Below are positions 15,406 through 24,090 of a stretch of 64,000 bases of DNA, piece by piece (the first letter of the stretch is position 1; each line of letters begins with the position of its first letter). The position numbers and the translations under genes were made by a program. The stretch covers positions 62,001 to 126,000 of the forward strand of contig JAKBKY010000003.1 in the NCBI GenBank assembly GCA_021832345.1, written 5' to 3'. The stretch comes from a bacterium. Its GTDB lineage: Bacteria; Vulcanimicrobiota; Vulcanimicrobiia; Vulcanimicrobiales; Vulcanimicrobiaceae. Under the pieces are notes generated by a model. The model did not search any database and was not told where the DNA came from. It saw nothing but the letters and a program-made list of their open reading frames with translations.

Positions 15406-17522
15406 GTCCTTGTTCCCATGGGTTCGACAGATTCGTCAGTGGTGGAAATCTGTCCCAGGGATTCGACCCGCAATCCCGGCGCAATCTCCGAATACGAGAG
15501 CACCACGAGCTGCGGCGCCGCCCGCTCGGTGAGGCGCTTGAGCGCGAGTCGAATCGAGGCTGAGGTCAGCACGATCGGCTGCAGCCCCGCATTCTGCGCC
15601 ACGGCGATCTGGCGGGTTAACGAGGTGTAAATCTTCGTCACGGTGTTCGGGTCGAGCAGAGCATGAGCATCCTCGCCGCGGCGCACGGCCTCGGAGAGCA
15701 GGGCCTCGAGACGCGGGTCGACGGTGATGACCGAGAGCAGGCCGTCTTCGGCGTACTCCGCCGAGATGTGCCGCGAGAGCGCCGCGCGCACGCGCTCCGT
15801 GAGAAAGTCGATGTCCTTGCTCGTCCGAGCCGAATCAGCCAGCGTTTCGAGGATGAGCACCAGATTGCGGACCGGGATGCGTTCGCGCAAAAGGTTCTGC
15901 AGGACCCGCTGGATCTCGCCGACGGTCAAGAGCTGCGGCACCAACTCCTCGACCACCACCGGATACTGCGTCTTGATGTTGTCGAGCAATGCCGAGGTCT
16001 CTTGGCGACCGAGCAGATCCGGGGCGTGCGCGCGCATGATCTCGGTCAGATGCGTCGCGATAACGCTCGTTGGGTCGATCACCGTGTAGCCGGCCATCTC
16101 CGCCTCCACGCGGCTGGTCTCGGGAATCCAGAGCGCCGGCAGGCCGAAGGCGGGCTCGGTCGTGGCGATGCCGTCGATGGCGACCGTCGCGGTGCCCGGG
16201 TTCATGGCCAACAGGCGACTGACCATCACTTCGGCCCGAGCCACCTCCAGGCCATAGATCTTCACTTGGTAGCTGCTGGGCTTGAGCTGGAGGTTGTCGC
16301 GCACCCGGATCGGCGGGACGACGATGCCGAGGTCACGCGCGGCATGACGCCGGATCAAGGTGATGCGCTCGAGCAGATCGCCGCCTTGATTGGCATCCAC
16401 CAGCGGAATCAGCCCAAAGCCGATCTCCAGCTCCATGGGGTCGTAGGAGAGCAGCGGCACCACGCTCTCCGCCGGTTTCGCCGGCCCGCTCTGGCCGGGC
16501 TTGCTTCCGGCCCCGGCGCCGACACTCGCCGGGCGCACCGCCAGCGCCCGCCGGCGGTTGAAGTAAAAGAAGAACAAACCGGCGGAGGCGGCGAGCATCA
16601 GCGGCCGCGCCAGCCCGAAGAGCCCAAAGACGCCCGACATGATGGCCGCGATGAGAATGGCATTGGGCTGACCGGCGAGCTGCTTGGTCAGGTCGCCGCC
16701 GAAGTCCGACTCCGACGCTGCACGCGTCACGATGATCCCGGTGGCCGTCGAGATGAGGATCGCGGGGACTTGGGTCACGATGCCTTCACCGACGGTCAGC
16801 AGCGTAAAGGTCGCCAGCGACTGCAGGAGGCTCATATGGAGCTGCACGATACCGACGATGAATCCGCCGATGGTGTTGATGACGACGATAATGATCGCGG
16901 CGATGGCATCGCCGCGAACGAACTTACTGGCGCCGTCCATCGCTCCGTAGAAGTCGGCCGAGCGTTGAATGTCGCGACGGCGCTGTCGCGCCTCTGCTTC
17001 AGTGATAAGGCCTGCATTGAGATCGGCATCGATCGCCAACTGCTTGCCGGGCATCGCGTCGAGCGTGAAGCGCGCTGCCACTTCAGCGACGCGACTGGCG
17101 CCGTTGGTGATCACCACGAACTGAACGATGATCAAGATCAGGAAAATAACGAAGCCGACGGCGTAGTTGCCGTGGATGACGATCTGCCCGAAGTAGTTGA
17201 TGACTTGGCCTGCGTATCCGTCGGTGAGAATCAACCGCGTCGCGGTGATGTTTAGGGCCAAGCGGAAGAGCGTGATGATGAGCAGCAAGGTGGGAAAGAC
17301 CGAGAACGAGAGGACGTTCTCGACGTAGAGGCTCGTCCCGATGATGACTAGCGCCGTACAGATATTGAACACGAGCAACATGTCGAGTATCCAATACGGT
17401 ACCGGCACGATCATCAGGAAGACCAGCGTGACCGAAGCACCGGCCACCGCGATCGGTGCGGCACTTCCGATGCGGCTGAGCAGACCTGGGCGAGGCGCGA
17501 GCCCCTGCTGCGCGGCGGCCAT
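15402..17522 (-). CDS. flhA: Flagellar biosynthesis protein FlhA
   Basis: A 706-residue FlhA, the export-gate subunit of the flagellar type III apparatus. About eight membrane helices occupy residues 20-335. The conserved cytoplasmic loop RVAEVAARFTLDAMPGKQLA is at about 144-163, with DADLNAGLI following. A Pro/Gly-rich linker near 345-360 leads to the soluble FlhA-C domain, where export chaperone complexes dock. Its start and the flhB stop share one base (TGATG), so flhB and flhA are coupled. Confidence 0.97.
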   Translation of the reverse strand: MAAAQQGLAPRPGLLSRIGSAAPIAVAGASVTLVFLMIVPVPYWILDMLLVFNICTALVIIGTSLYVENVLSFSVFPTLLLIITLFRLALNITATRLILTDGYAGQVINYFGQIVIHGNYAVGFVIFLILIIVQFVVITNGASRVAEVAARFTLDAMPGKQLAIDADLNAGLITEAEARQRRRDIQRSADFYGAMDGASKFVRGDAIAAIIIVVINTIGGFIVGIVQLHMSLLQSLATFTLLTVGEGIVTQVPAILISTATGIIVTRAASESDFGGDLTKQLAGQPNAILIAAIMSGVFGLFGLARPLMLAASAGLFFFYFNRRRALAVRPASVGAGAGSKPGQSGPAKPAESVVPLLSYDPMELEIGFGLIPLVDANQGGDLLERITLIRRHAARDLGIVVPPIRVRDNLQLKPSSYQVKIYGLEVARAEVMVSRLLAMNPGTATVAIDGIATTEPAFGLPALWIPETSRVEAEMAGYTVIDPTSVIATHLTEIMRAHAPDLLGRQETSALLDNIKTQYPVVVEELVPQLLTVGEIQRVLQNLLRERIPVRNLVLILETLADSARTSKDIDFLTERVRAALSRHISAEYAEDGLLSVITVDPRLEALLSEAVRRGEDAHALLDPNTVTKIYTSLTRQIAVAQNAGLQPIVLTSASIRLALKRLTERAAPQLVVLSYSEIAPGLRVESLGQISTTDESVEPMGTRT

Positions 17523-18586
17523 CAGGCGATGGTTCTCCGCTTGAGGCGGTAGACGAAGGCGATCACCTGGGCCACCGCAGCATAGAGTGTCGGCGGCACG
17601 GGGTGATCGATCTCAACGTTGTCGTAGATCGCCCGAGCCAAAGGCGGATTCTCCATGATCGGAACGCCGTGTTCGACCGCTAAAGCGCGAATGCGCTTGG
17701 CGACCAAATCGGCGCCTTTTGCCGTTACAACCGGAGCGTCCATGGTTACCTCGTCCCACTCTAGCGCGACGGCGAAATGCGTCGGATTGGTCACGACCAC
17801 CGTCGCACGCGGCACCGCCGCCATCATACGTCGACGCGCAAACTCACGCTGGCGCCGTCGTACGGCTCCTTTCGCCTCGGGGCTGCCTTCCGACTGCCGA
17901 AACTCATCTTTCACTTCCTGCTTGGTCATTTTTAGGCTGTTCTCGAGCTGCCGGCGGTTGAACCAATAGTCGAGCAAGCCGACGATCACGAGGAATACCC
18001 CGAACTTCCAGCCGAGGTCGAAGATGATCGACCCGGTCACGCCGACGACGTCTACCGTCGACGATTGACCCGTACGCACCAACTGGTCGAGGTGCGAGGA
18101 GAGCGTCGCGTAGAGCAGGATCGCGACGGCACCGAGTTTGAGGACCTGCTTGAGGAGATTGAAGGCCGTCTGCCGCGAGAAGAGTCGCTGGAATCCCGAG
18201 AATGGATTGACCTTTGAGAAGGACGGAACGAGCGGCTTGAGCGTGAACAGGAAACCGAACTGCAAGAGGTTCGCCATGATGCCGACGATGAAAGCGATGG
18301 CGAGCACCACGACGAGGACGAGCCCCATATGAGCCAGGGCCTCGACGAAGAGCATCCACACGGCGGTTACGTTCCAGGCATCCTGCTGTGCGGCGTTGCC
18401 GATGGCAACATGCATGGCCGTGGCGATTCCGCCCAGCATGGTCGGCGCCATACTGTGCAGAACGATGACGGCGGCGAGGAAAATCACAGCGCCGGCGAGG
18501 TCCGGGCTGCGCGCCACCTGACCGCGCTTGCGAGCCTCGCTGCGGCGTTTAGGGGTCGCTTGTTCGGTCTGTTCCGGCTTAGCCAT
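17522..18586 (-). CDS. flhB: Flagellar biosynthesis protein FlhB
   Basis: A 354-residue FlhB. It has a basic N-terminus (KPEQTEQATPKRRSEARKRG), four membrane helices (about 30-210), then the cytoplasmic domain with the autocleavage motif NPTH at residues 267-270 in ATVVVTNPTHFAVAL. Cleavage between Asn and Pro switches export from rod/hook to filament substrates. It is the first gene of the flhB-flhA-PilZ-che group, which is cut off from fliR by a plus-strand gene, so this group needs its own promoter in 18587-18719. Confidence 0.97.
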   Translation of the reverse strand: MAKPEQTEQATPKRRSEARKRGQVARSPDLAGAVIFLAAVIVLHSMAPTMLGGIATAMHVAIGNAAQQDAWNVTAVWMLFVEALAHMGLVLVVVLAIAFIVGIMANLLQFGFLFTLKPLVPSFSKVNPFSGFQRLFSRQTAFNLLKQVLKLGAVAILLYATLSSHLDQLVRTGQSSTVDVVGVTGSIIFDLGWKFGVFLVIVGLLDYWFNRRQLENSLKMTKQEVKDEFRQSEGSPEAKGAVRRRQREFARRRMMAAVPRATVVVTNPTHFAVALEWDEVTMDAPVVTAKGADLVAKRIRALAVEHGVPIMENPPLARAIYDNVEIDHPVPPTLYAAVAQVIAFVYRLKRRTIA

Positions 18587-18719
18587 CGGCCCACGCCATT
18601 AGTAGCATCATCCCTCTCTCAATGTTTTCGGCTGGGAGCATGCTCTTCATGCGGACCCCAACGATAATGGCATTCCTGCGGGAATACGGCTCCAGCCTGC
18701 CAATAAGGGAAGCCTGATT

Positions 18720-19763
18720 ATGCACCCCACCCCGAGGAGAACAGGATTGCAACGGACTTCTGCGTTTGCGGCCGGAGCCGCGCTCGCCGCACTGCTACTG
18801 GCAGGTTGTGGTGGGCAGGCAACGGTTCCGAGCGGAACGACCCCGCTTCCCACTTCCCCACCAGTGACCCCGAAGGTGAGCGCCGAGTACTCGATCCCCG
18901 CCGCAAGCAGCCAGCCTGCGAGCATCACACCCTTTACCGACGGGTCGCTCTTCTTCACGGAGGCTGCGGCCGGGAACATCGGGCAGCTCCAAACCTCGGG
19001 AACGATCGTCGAGACGGCGCTGCCCAACCCCGCCTCCAAGCCCGCCGATATCACCCTCGGGCCTGACGGCGCGATCTGGTTCACCGAGAACGTCGGCAAC
19101 AACATCGGGCGCTTCGCTCCGGTCACCCGCGTGTTCACCGAGTACGCCGTTCCGACCGCCAATGCGGGACTGCTGGGGATCGTAACGGGCAGCGACGGAC
19201 GTCTCTGGTTCACAGAGCAGAACGCCAATCAGATCGGCGCGATCGCGCCCTCGACCGGAACCGTCACCGAGTACCCGATACCGACGGCCGGCGCCCAGCC
19301 CGACCTCATCGCCGCAGGGAGCGACGGCGCGCTCTGGTTTACGGAGCCGGGAGCCGACGCCATCGGCCGCATAACGACGAGCGGTAGCGTCACGCAGTAT
19401 CCGTTGCCGACGGCCAACGCCGATCCGACCGATATCGTGCCGGGCAGCGACAACGCGCTCTGGTTCTGCGAAAGCGGAGCAGGCAAGATCGGTCGCATCA
19501 CCGTCAACGGCACCATCAGCGAGTTCTCAAGCTCGCCCTCAACGGACCCCTCGGGCCTCGTCCAGGGTGCCGACGGCAACTTCTACTTCACCGACCCGAG
19601 CGCCAATCAGATCGGCCGCTTCCAGCCCACAGGCAACGCGGTCACCATGTACCCGATACCGACGGCCGGCTCCGACCCGACCGGGATCACCCTCGGTTTC
19701 GATCAACGCATCTACTTCGTGGAGACGCAGGGCAACAAGATCGGACAGTTCCAGTACTTCTAG
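18720..19763 (+). CDS. Vgb-like beta-propeller lipoprotein
   Basis: A 347-residue lipoprotein (lipobox LLAGC, Cys near residue 30) with about seven repeats of some 42 residues, each built on xGxDGxLWFTExxxNxIGRI and TEYPIPTAxAxP. This is the repeat of virginiamycin B lyase-type seven-bladed propellers. Whether it is a lyase is doubtful; many such proteins are probably binding or structural propellers. It is on the plus strand inside an otherwise minus-strand flagellar block, and its stop codon lies within a 167-bp inverted-repeat element, suggesting insertion. A paralogue is at 46874-47833. Confidence 0.88.
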   Translation: MHPTPRRTGLQRTSAFAAGAALAALLLAGCGGQATVPSGTTPLPTSPPVTPKVSAEYSIPAASSQPASITPFTDGSLFFTEAAAGNIGQLQTSGTIVETALPNPASKPADITLGPDGAIWFTENVGNNIGRFAPVTRVFTEYAVPTANAGLLGIVTGSDGRLWFTEQNANQIGAIAPSTGTVTEYPIPTAGAQPDLIAAGSDGALWFTEPGADAIGRITTSGSVTQYPLPTANADPTDIVPGSDNALWFCESGAGKIGRITVNGTISEFSSSPSTDPSGLVQGADGNFYFTDPSANQIGRFQPTGNAVTMYPIPTAGSDPTGITLGFDQRIYFVETQGNKIGQFQYF

Positions 19764-19927
19764 GAGGCTGTCGGAGTTGAGCTGTTTTCGGATTTGGTGC
19801 CGAATTTTGTTCGGAGACGAGGCGCGAAGAAGGAGCGAAGCCGTAGCTTCGTGACTGATGAGCAACGAAGTATTCGGGCAAAAGGCGGCCCAAAAACGGA
19901 AGCGTGCTTAACTCCGACAGCCTCCTA
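19761..19927. repeat. 167-bp element with 22-bp terminal inverted repeats (MITE/REP-like)
   Basis: The left end (19761-19782) begins TAGGAGGCTGTCGGAGTT and the right end (19906-19927) is its inverted copy with 21 of 22 matches. The 123-bp interior has no ORF of note but contains a smaller foldback (AAGCCGTAGCTTCGTG). The left repeat supplies the TAG stop of the propeller gene. Transcripts would fold into a long hairpin that could act as a terminator between this gene and convergent fliR. It looks like a non-autonomous mobile repeat. Confidence 0.65.
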
Positions 19928-19947
19928 AGCATTGCGCCCAGGATGAA

Positions 19948-20724
19948 CTAACGCATGCTCCGCATCACGGCGGACATCTGGCGGATGCTCTCCTGGGCGA
20001 CCTCGGGGACGATCGCCCCGATCAACGGGACCGAGAAGCCGAGCATGATCAGGCCGACTCCCACTTGAAGCGGCAACCCGACGACAAACACGTTCATCTG
20101 CGGGGCTACCCGCGCCATGAACGCCAGCACGACGTTGGTGATGAAGAGCGTCACGCCGGCCGGCGCCGCGATGCGCAACACCTCAAGCAAGGCCCGAGAG
20201 AAGAACGCGACGACATCGCTTGCGACGCGAAAATGGAGGTGAACGTAGGGCAGCGGCACCAAATGGAACGAACCGGCGATGCCTTGGATGAGCAGGAGCT
20301 GCGAGTTGGTAATCAGGAAAATCAACGTCGCAAGCGTCAACTCCAGCTCGCCGAGGATGGTGATCTGCTGCTGCGTCTGCGGATTGATCACGTTGGCGAC
20401 CGCAAAGCCGACCTGAAGATCGAGCACCTCGCCGGCAAACTGCACCGCCACGAAGACGAGCTGAGCGAGGAATCCCACGATCACGCCGAGGACCACTTGG
20501 CTGACGACCGCCGCCGCGAGCGCATAGATGCTATCGGAGACGGGCGCCGTGGGCACGACGTGGTAGAGCAGGAACGTGATCACCATCGCCAGGCCCGTGC
20601 GGACCATGACCGGAATCTGCGCAGCGCCGAAGACGGGATAGAGGGCGAGCATCGAGGCCACCCGCACGAAGATCAAGAGGAACGTCTCGAACTGGGCGCC
20701 GGTCAGTCCAAAGACGTCAGGCAT
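19948..20724 (-). CDS. fliR: Flagellar export protein FliR
   Basis: A 258-residue membrane protein with six or so hydrophobic segments and the family pattern: FLLIFVRVASMLALYPVFG at the start, FAGEVLDLQVGFAVANVINP in the middle, and VFVVGLPLQVGVGLIMLGFS toward the end. FliR forms the export gate core with FliP and FliQ. It follows fliQ by 6 bases and is the last gene of the fliF-to-fliR run. Downstream lie the inverted-repeat element and the plus-strand propeller gene. Confidence 0.95.
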   Translation of the reverse strand: MPDVFGLTGAQFETFLLIFVRVASMLALYPVFGAAQIPVMVRTGLAMVITFLLYHVVPTAPVSDSIYALAAAVVSQVVLGVIVGFLAQLVFVAVQFAGEVLDLQVGFAVANVINPQTQQQITILGELELTLATLIFLITNSQLLLIQGIAGSFHLVPLPYVHLHFRVASDVVAFFSRALLEVLRIAAPAGVTLFITNVVLAFMARVAPQMNVFVVGLPLQVGVGLIMLGFSVPLIGAIVPEVAQESIRQMSAVMRSMR

Positions 20725-20730
20725 GGGTGC

Positions 20731-21000
20731 CTAACGAATGGTGGTCATGGCGTGCGTGAACGCGCGGGCCATGAAATCGGTCAAGAGCGCCAGCATGAAC
20801 GGCCCGAAAAAGAGAATGGTTAACGCGGAGGCGATGATCTTGGGGATGAAGGTGAGCGTCGGCTCCTGAATCTGCGTGACTGCTTGGAAGAGCGAGATGG
20901 CGATGCCGATCACCATGCTCACGATCAAGACGGGCGCCGCGACGAGCAAGGCGACGAAGATCGCTTCGCGGCCCAGGCTGATCGCATCGGCAAAATTCAT
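20731..21000 (-). CDS. fliQ: Flagellar export protein FliQ
   Basis: An 89-residue, two-helix membrane protein of standard FliQ size. Signature segments are AISLGREAIFVALLVAAPVL and SLFQAVTQIQEPTLTFIPKI. FliQ packs around the FliP-FliR export channel. Its ATG overlaps the fliP stop (ATGA at 20997-21000). Confidence 0.96.
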   Translation of the reverse strand: MNFADAISLGREAIFVALLVAAPVLIVSMVIGIAISLFQAVTQIQEPTLTFIPKIIASALTILFFGPFMLALLTDFMARAFTHAMTTIR

Positions 21001-21797
21001 CGTTGAAAACTCTGGAAGAGCGCGGAAACCACCAAGCTCCAGCCGTCGACCAGCAAGAAAATCAGGATCTTAAACGGCAGCGAGATGATGACCGGAGGAA
21101 TCATCATCATGCCCATCGAGAGCAAGATGCTGGCGACGACCATATCGATCACCACAAACGGAACATAGATCGCAAACCCGATCTCAAAGGCGGTCTTCAA
21201 CTCCGAGATCACAAATGCCGGGACCAAGATATAGGTCGGCACATCGTGATGGTTCGCCGGACGCGGCTTCTTGGTCATCGCATAGAATATCTGGATGTCC
21301 TTGGGGCGAGTCTGCTTAAACATGAATGCGCGCAGGGGTTTCAGCGCCTGGGTTAGGGCTTGTTGCTGGGTGATCTTATGGTGAACGTAGGGCTGCACCG
21401 CGTTGGTATTGACCGCCCGGATAACCGGGTTCATCACGAAGAAGGTCAAGAGGAGGGCCAGGCCCACCAGCACTTGGTTGGGCGGCGTCTGCGCCGTGCC
21501 CAGCGCCGTGCGGGTGAACGAGAGCACGACGATGATCCGCGTGAACGAGGTCACCATCACGAGCAACGTCGGTGCCAATCCCAGGATGGTCAGCAGTAAG
21601 AGAATCTGCAGCGCGCCCACCACCTGGGTCGGCGTATGCGCTTGCCCGACGCCGAAGTTGATCGACGGGATCGGCACCGTCGGCGCCGCCGGCGCCGTCG
21701 CAGCATAGGCAACCAGCGGCACCAACAGTGCGGCCGCCAAGGCGGCAAAGCTCAACACGAGGCCGTAGCGAGCGCTCCAGCGCCGAATCGGCATCAT
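20997..21797 (-). CDS. fliP: Flagellar export protein FliP
   Basis: A 266-residue FliP with an N-terminal signal-like helix, then LLLLTILGLAPTLLVMVTSFTRIIVVLSFTR, the MNPVIRAVNTNAVQPY periplasmic part, and a C-terminal PFVVIDMVVASILLSMGMMM helix pair. FliP is the main subunit of the export channel. I use the ATG at 21797, which overlaps the fliO stop (ATGA) and has GGAAG five bases upstream; ATG 21809 is possible. Confidence 0.96.
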   Translation of the reverse strand: MMPIRRWSARYGLVLSFAALAAALLVPLVAYAATAPAAPTVPIPSINFGVGQAHTPTQVVGALQILLLLTILGLAPTLLVMVTSFTRIIVVLSFTRTALGTAQTPPNQVLVGLALLLTFFVMNPVIRAVNTNAVQPYVHHKITQQQALTQALKPLRAFMFKQTRPKDIQIFYAMTKKPRPANHHDVPTYILVPAFVISELKTAFEIGFAIYVPFVVIDMVVASILLSMGMMMIPPVIISLPFKILIFLLVDGWSLVVSALFQSFQR

Positions 21798-22150
21798 GGT
21801 TTCTTCCACCAGAGCGACCCGACGGCTTGAACGAACCCTTGAGCCGGTGCCGCCAACGCGCGTCGCTGTGCTTCTAACCAGGGCTCGACCTCGGCTGCGG
21901 GCAGCTCGGCGAGCAGGCTGAGTTTCCCGTTGCCGCCGCCGACCAAGAAGTAACGCCCGGCCACCTTCACCACATGCACCGAGGTCTGCGGCGCCACGAA
22001 CGTCGACTCAACGACGTTGACCAACCGGCGATTGGCGGCCAGCATGATCCGCCCCCGCGCGAGCGAGCGCACGATCACGTACAGGCCAAGCAGCATCAAC
22101 GCGACGACGAGAAGCGCCGAGAGATAGTGGAGCCAAAACCCGAACGACAT
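21794..22150 (-). CDS. fliO: Flagellar export assembly protein FliO
   Basis: A 118-residue protein with one N-terminal membrane helix (LHYLSALLVVALMLLGLYVIV) and a small cytoplasmic beta domain containing VVESTFVAPQTSVHVVKVAGRYFLVGGG. This matches the FliO/FliZ family, which helps assemble FliP. The family is weakly conserved, but size, topology and the position between fliN and fliP support the call. Confidence 0.9.
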   Translation of the reverse strand: MSFGFWLHYLSALLVVALMLLGLYVIVRSLARGRIMLAANRRLVNVVESTFVAPQTSVHVVKVAGRYFLVGGGNGKLSLLAELPAAEVEPWLEAQRRALAAPAQGFVQAVGSLWWKKP

Positions 22151-22162
22151 CGCTAGAGCGAC

Positions 22163-23080
22163 CTACTCGGTCTGCGGATTGAGTTCGCTGATTTTCACCG
22201 CATACTTGTCGTCGACGACGACGACCTCGCCGCGCGCGATGAGGATATTGTTGACGTAGAGATCGATCGGCTCTGCCGCAGCCTTATCCAGTTCGAAGAC
22301 GCTGCCGGACTGCAACGAGACGACCTCGCGTAAGGGCATCGTCGTGCGCCCCAGGACCGCACGAATCTGCAGCGGGACGTCGTGGACCAAATCCAGATTG
22401 GCCTGCCCTGGAGACGCCGTGCGCGGGGCACTCGGCTGCATAGAGGCGTAGGCCACGTTCTGCGCGTTCTGCGGCGGCACCGTCGAGACCGGTGTCGGCG
22501 GTGGTGGCGCCGGCGTCGCCTGTACGGCAGGTTCGGCCGACGGGGGCGCTTCCGCCGGCTGGACGACGCTGCCGGCTGCGGTCAGTCGTGAGAGCGCGAT
22601 CGCCGCGAAATCAACCGCAATCGTGGGCATCAACTCCGCGCCCACCTGCACCTGGCCGTCATAGGACTCAAACGGCGGCGGCGGCAAGCCGGTGGCATCG
22701 ACCCGTAGTTCGGCCTTGACGCCGTCGGGCGATACGCCCAACTCGCGCGCCAGTTGCTCGACCATGGCGACGGCGATCTGCGAGGCGGTCTCCGAGGCAA
22801 TCGAGAGCTGCATCGCTCCCATCTCGCCGACGTCGTCGGCGCCGCCGAGCATCGCTGCGACGATCTTGTGCATATCGGCGCTCGCAAAGCGCACCACGAT
22901 CTCGATCCCGGCAGAGGGCAGCTCCGCCAGCGTCACCAGCTCCGTTCCGTCGGTGCGGATCGAGCCGTCGTGGTCGTGTCGGGTGGCCCCGGTCGCCGCA
23001 GCGGGCTGTTCCACGAGGCGTCCGAGCACGGTTGCCGCCGCACTGAGCATGGAGTCGGCGAGGTGTTGCATATCCGGCAT
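22163..23080 (-). CDS. fliN: Flagellar motor switch protein FliN (FliY-like, with N-terminal extension)
   Basis: A 305-residue protein. The C-terminal 85 residues are a SpoA/FliN domain: DLVHDVPLQIRAVLGRTTMPLREVVSLQSGSVFELDK and the YVNNILIARGEVVVVDDKYAVKI end. About 165 N-terminal residues form an alpha/beta domain comparable to the CheC-like part of FliY (GADDVGEMGAMQLSIASETASQIA), followed by a Pro/Ala linker (about 170-215). FliN forms the bottom of the C-ring with FliM. Classic FliN is 80-140 residues, so this is a FliY-like fusion. I see no intact E-x2-N phosphatase motif, so phosphatase activity is doubtful. Confidence 0.9.
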   Translation of the reverse strand: MPDMQHLADSMLSAAATVLGRLVEQPAAATGATRHDHDGSIRTDGTELVTLAELPSAGIEIVVRFASADMHKIVAAMLGGADDVGEMGAMQLSIASETASQIAVAMVEQLARELGVSPDGVKAELRVDATGLPPPPFESYDGQVQVGAELMPTIAVDFAAIALSRLTAAGSVVQPAEAPPSAEPAVQATPAPPPPTPVSTVPPQNAQNVAYASMQPSAPRTASPGQANLDLVHDVPLQIRAVLGRTTMPLREVVSLQSGSVFELDKAAAEPIDLYVNNILIARGEVVVVDDKYAVKISELNPQTE

Positions 23081-23086
23081 ACGAGG

Positions 23087-24079
23087 CTATTCGTCGTCCG
23101 TATGGATGATCCGTGCTACTTGAGCCGCCAATCGATCCCGGTGAATGCCGGGAAAGACGCGGAACTTCTCCTTATCGTTGACCTCGACGCGCAACGGTTC
23201 GCTGGTCGGGCGGTCGAAGACCACGATATCCCCCTGGCGCAGGCTCACCAGATCCCGCAGAGAGACGCGGGTATGCCCCAACTCCACCAGGAGGTCGACG
23301 TCGGCGCGCTCGACGCTGCGGGTCAACTGCATGACGTCTTCTTCCGTCATCCCGCGCCCGGCAACGACAGTCGGCGACCACTGGAAATCGGTGAGCTGCG
23401 AGCCGATCGACTGGAGCACGAGATAGGGCAGGCAGAAGTTCATGACGCCGGCCATATCGCCGATCTTCAACTCCATCGAGATATAGGCGATGACCTGATC
23501 CAGCGGGATGATGCGCGGGATGAACTGCGGGTTGGAGTCGAGGGCCTCGATCTTGAGCGAGAGCGTCAGCAGGTAGTTCCAGGATTCACGATAGCTGTTC
23601 AGCATGCGCGCCATGAAGCGCTGCATCAGGGTCCGCTCGATATCGGTGAGGTCGCGCAGTTTGCTTGGAAACCATCCCGGGCCGCCCAGCAGGCGATCGA
23701 TGATCGAGAAGACGAGGTTGAGATCGACTTGCACGATGCCGCTGCCGGGCAAGGGGTCCACCGAGAAGATTGCCAGGATCGACGGAATGCCGATCGAGGC
23801 GATAAAGTCTCCATAACTAATCTGCTCGATCGAGACGATCGACGCTTCCACGCGCGTTCGCAGGTAGACGGAGAGCGAGTTGTTCAGCAGCCGGGTAAAG
23901 TTTTCGTGAAGCGTCCGCAGCGTCTGCAACTGGTTGTTGGAAAACTTATCGAGGCGTTTATTGAAACGAAAATCGAACGACTTTATTCGCTTGCTCTCGA
24001 TATGTTCGCGAACCGGCGCTCCCGGGCCGCCGATCTGCGAGATCAGCGCATCAATTTCTTCTTGTGAAAGGCTCGACAT
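23087..24079 (-). CDS. fliM: Flagellar motor switch protein FliM
   Basis: A 330-residue FliM with the CheY-binding N-terminus (LSQEEIDALISQIGG), the middle domain with a CheC-like fold (YGDFIASIGIPSILAIFSVDPLPGSGIVQVD) and a C-terminal SpoA domain (VDLLVELGHTRVSLRDLVSLRQGDIVVFD). FliM receives CheY-P and sets rotation direction. It is 6 bases upstream of fliN in the same unit. Confidence 0.97.
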   Translation of the reverse strand: MSSLSQEEIDALISQIGGPGAPVREHIESKRIKSFDFRFNKRLDKFSNNQLQTLRTLHENFTRLLNNSLSVYLRTRVEASIVSIEQISYGDFIASIGIPSILAIFSVDPLPGSGIVQVDLNLVFSIIDRLLGGPGWFPSKLRDLTDIERTLMQRFMARMLNSYRESWNYLLTLSLKIEALDSNPQFIPRIIPLDQVIAYISMELKIGDMAGVMNFCLPYLVLQSIGSQLTDFQWSPTVVAGRGMTEEDVMQLTRSVERADVDLLVELGHTRVSLRDLVSLRQGDIVVFDRPTSEPLRVEVNDKEKFRVFPGIHRDRLAAQVARIIHTDDE

Positions 24080-24090
24080 AACGCTGCTTT

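Noticed and set aside
15663-17255. 530-codon plus-strand ORF
   Set aside because: Exactly antisense to flhA and made of Arg/Asp/His-rich sequence; a mirror frame of a GC-rich gene.
22754-24067. 437-codon plus-strand ORF
   Set aside because: Antisense shadow of fliM and fliN.
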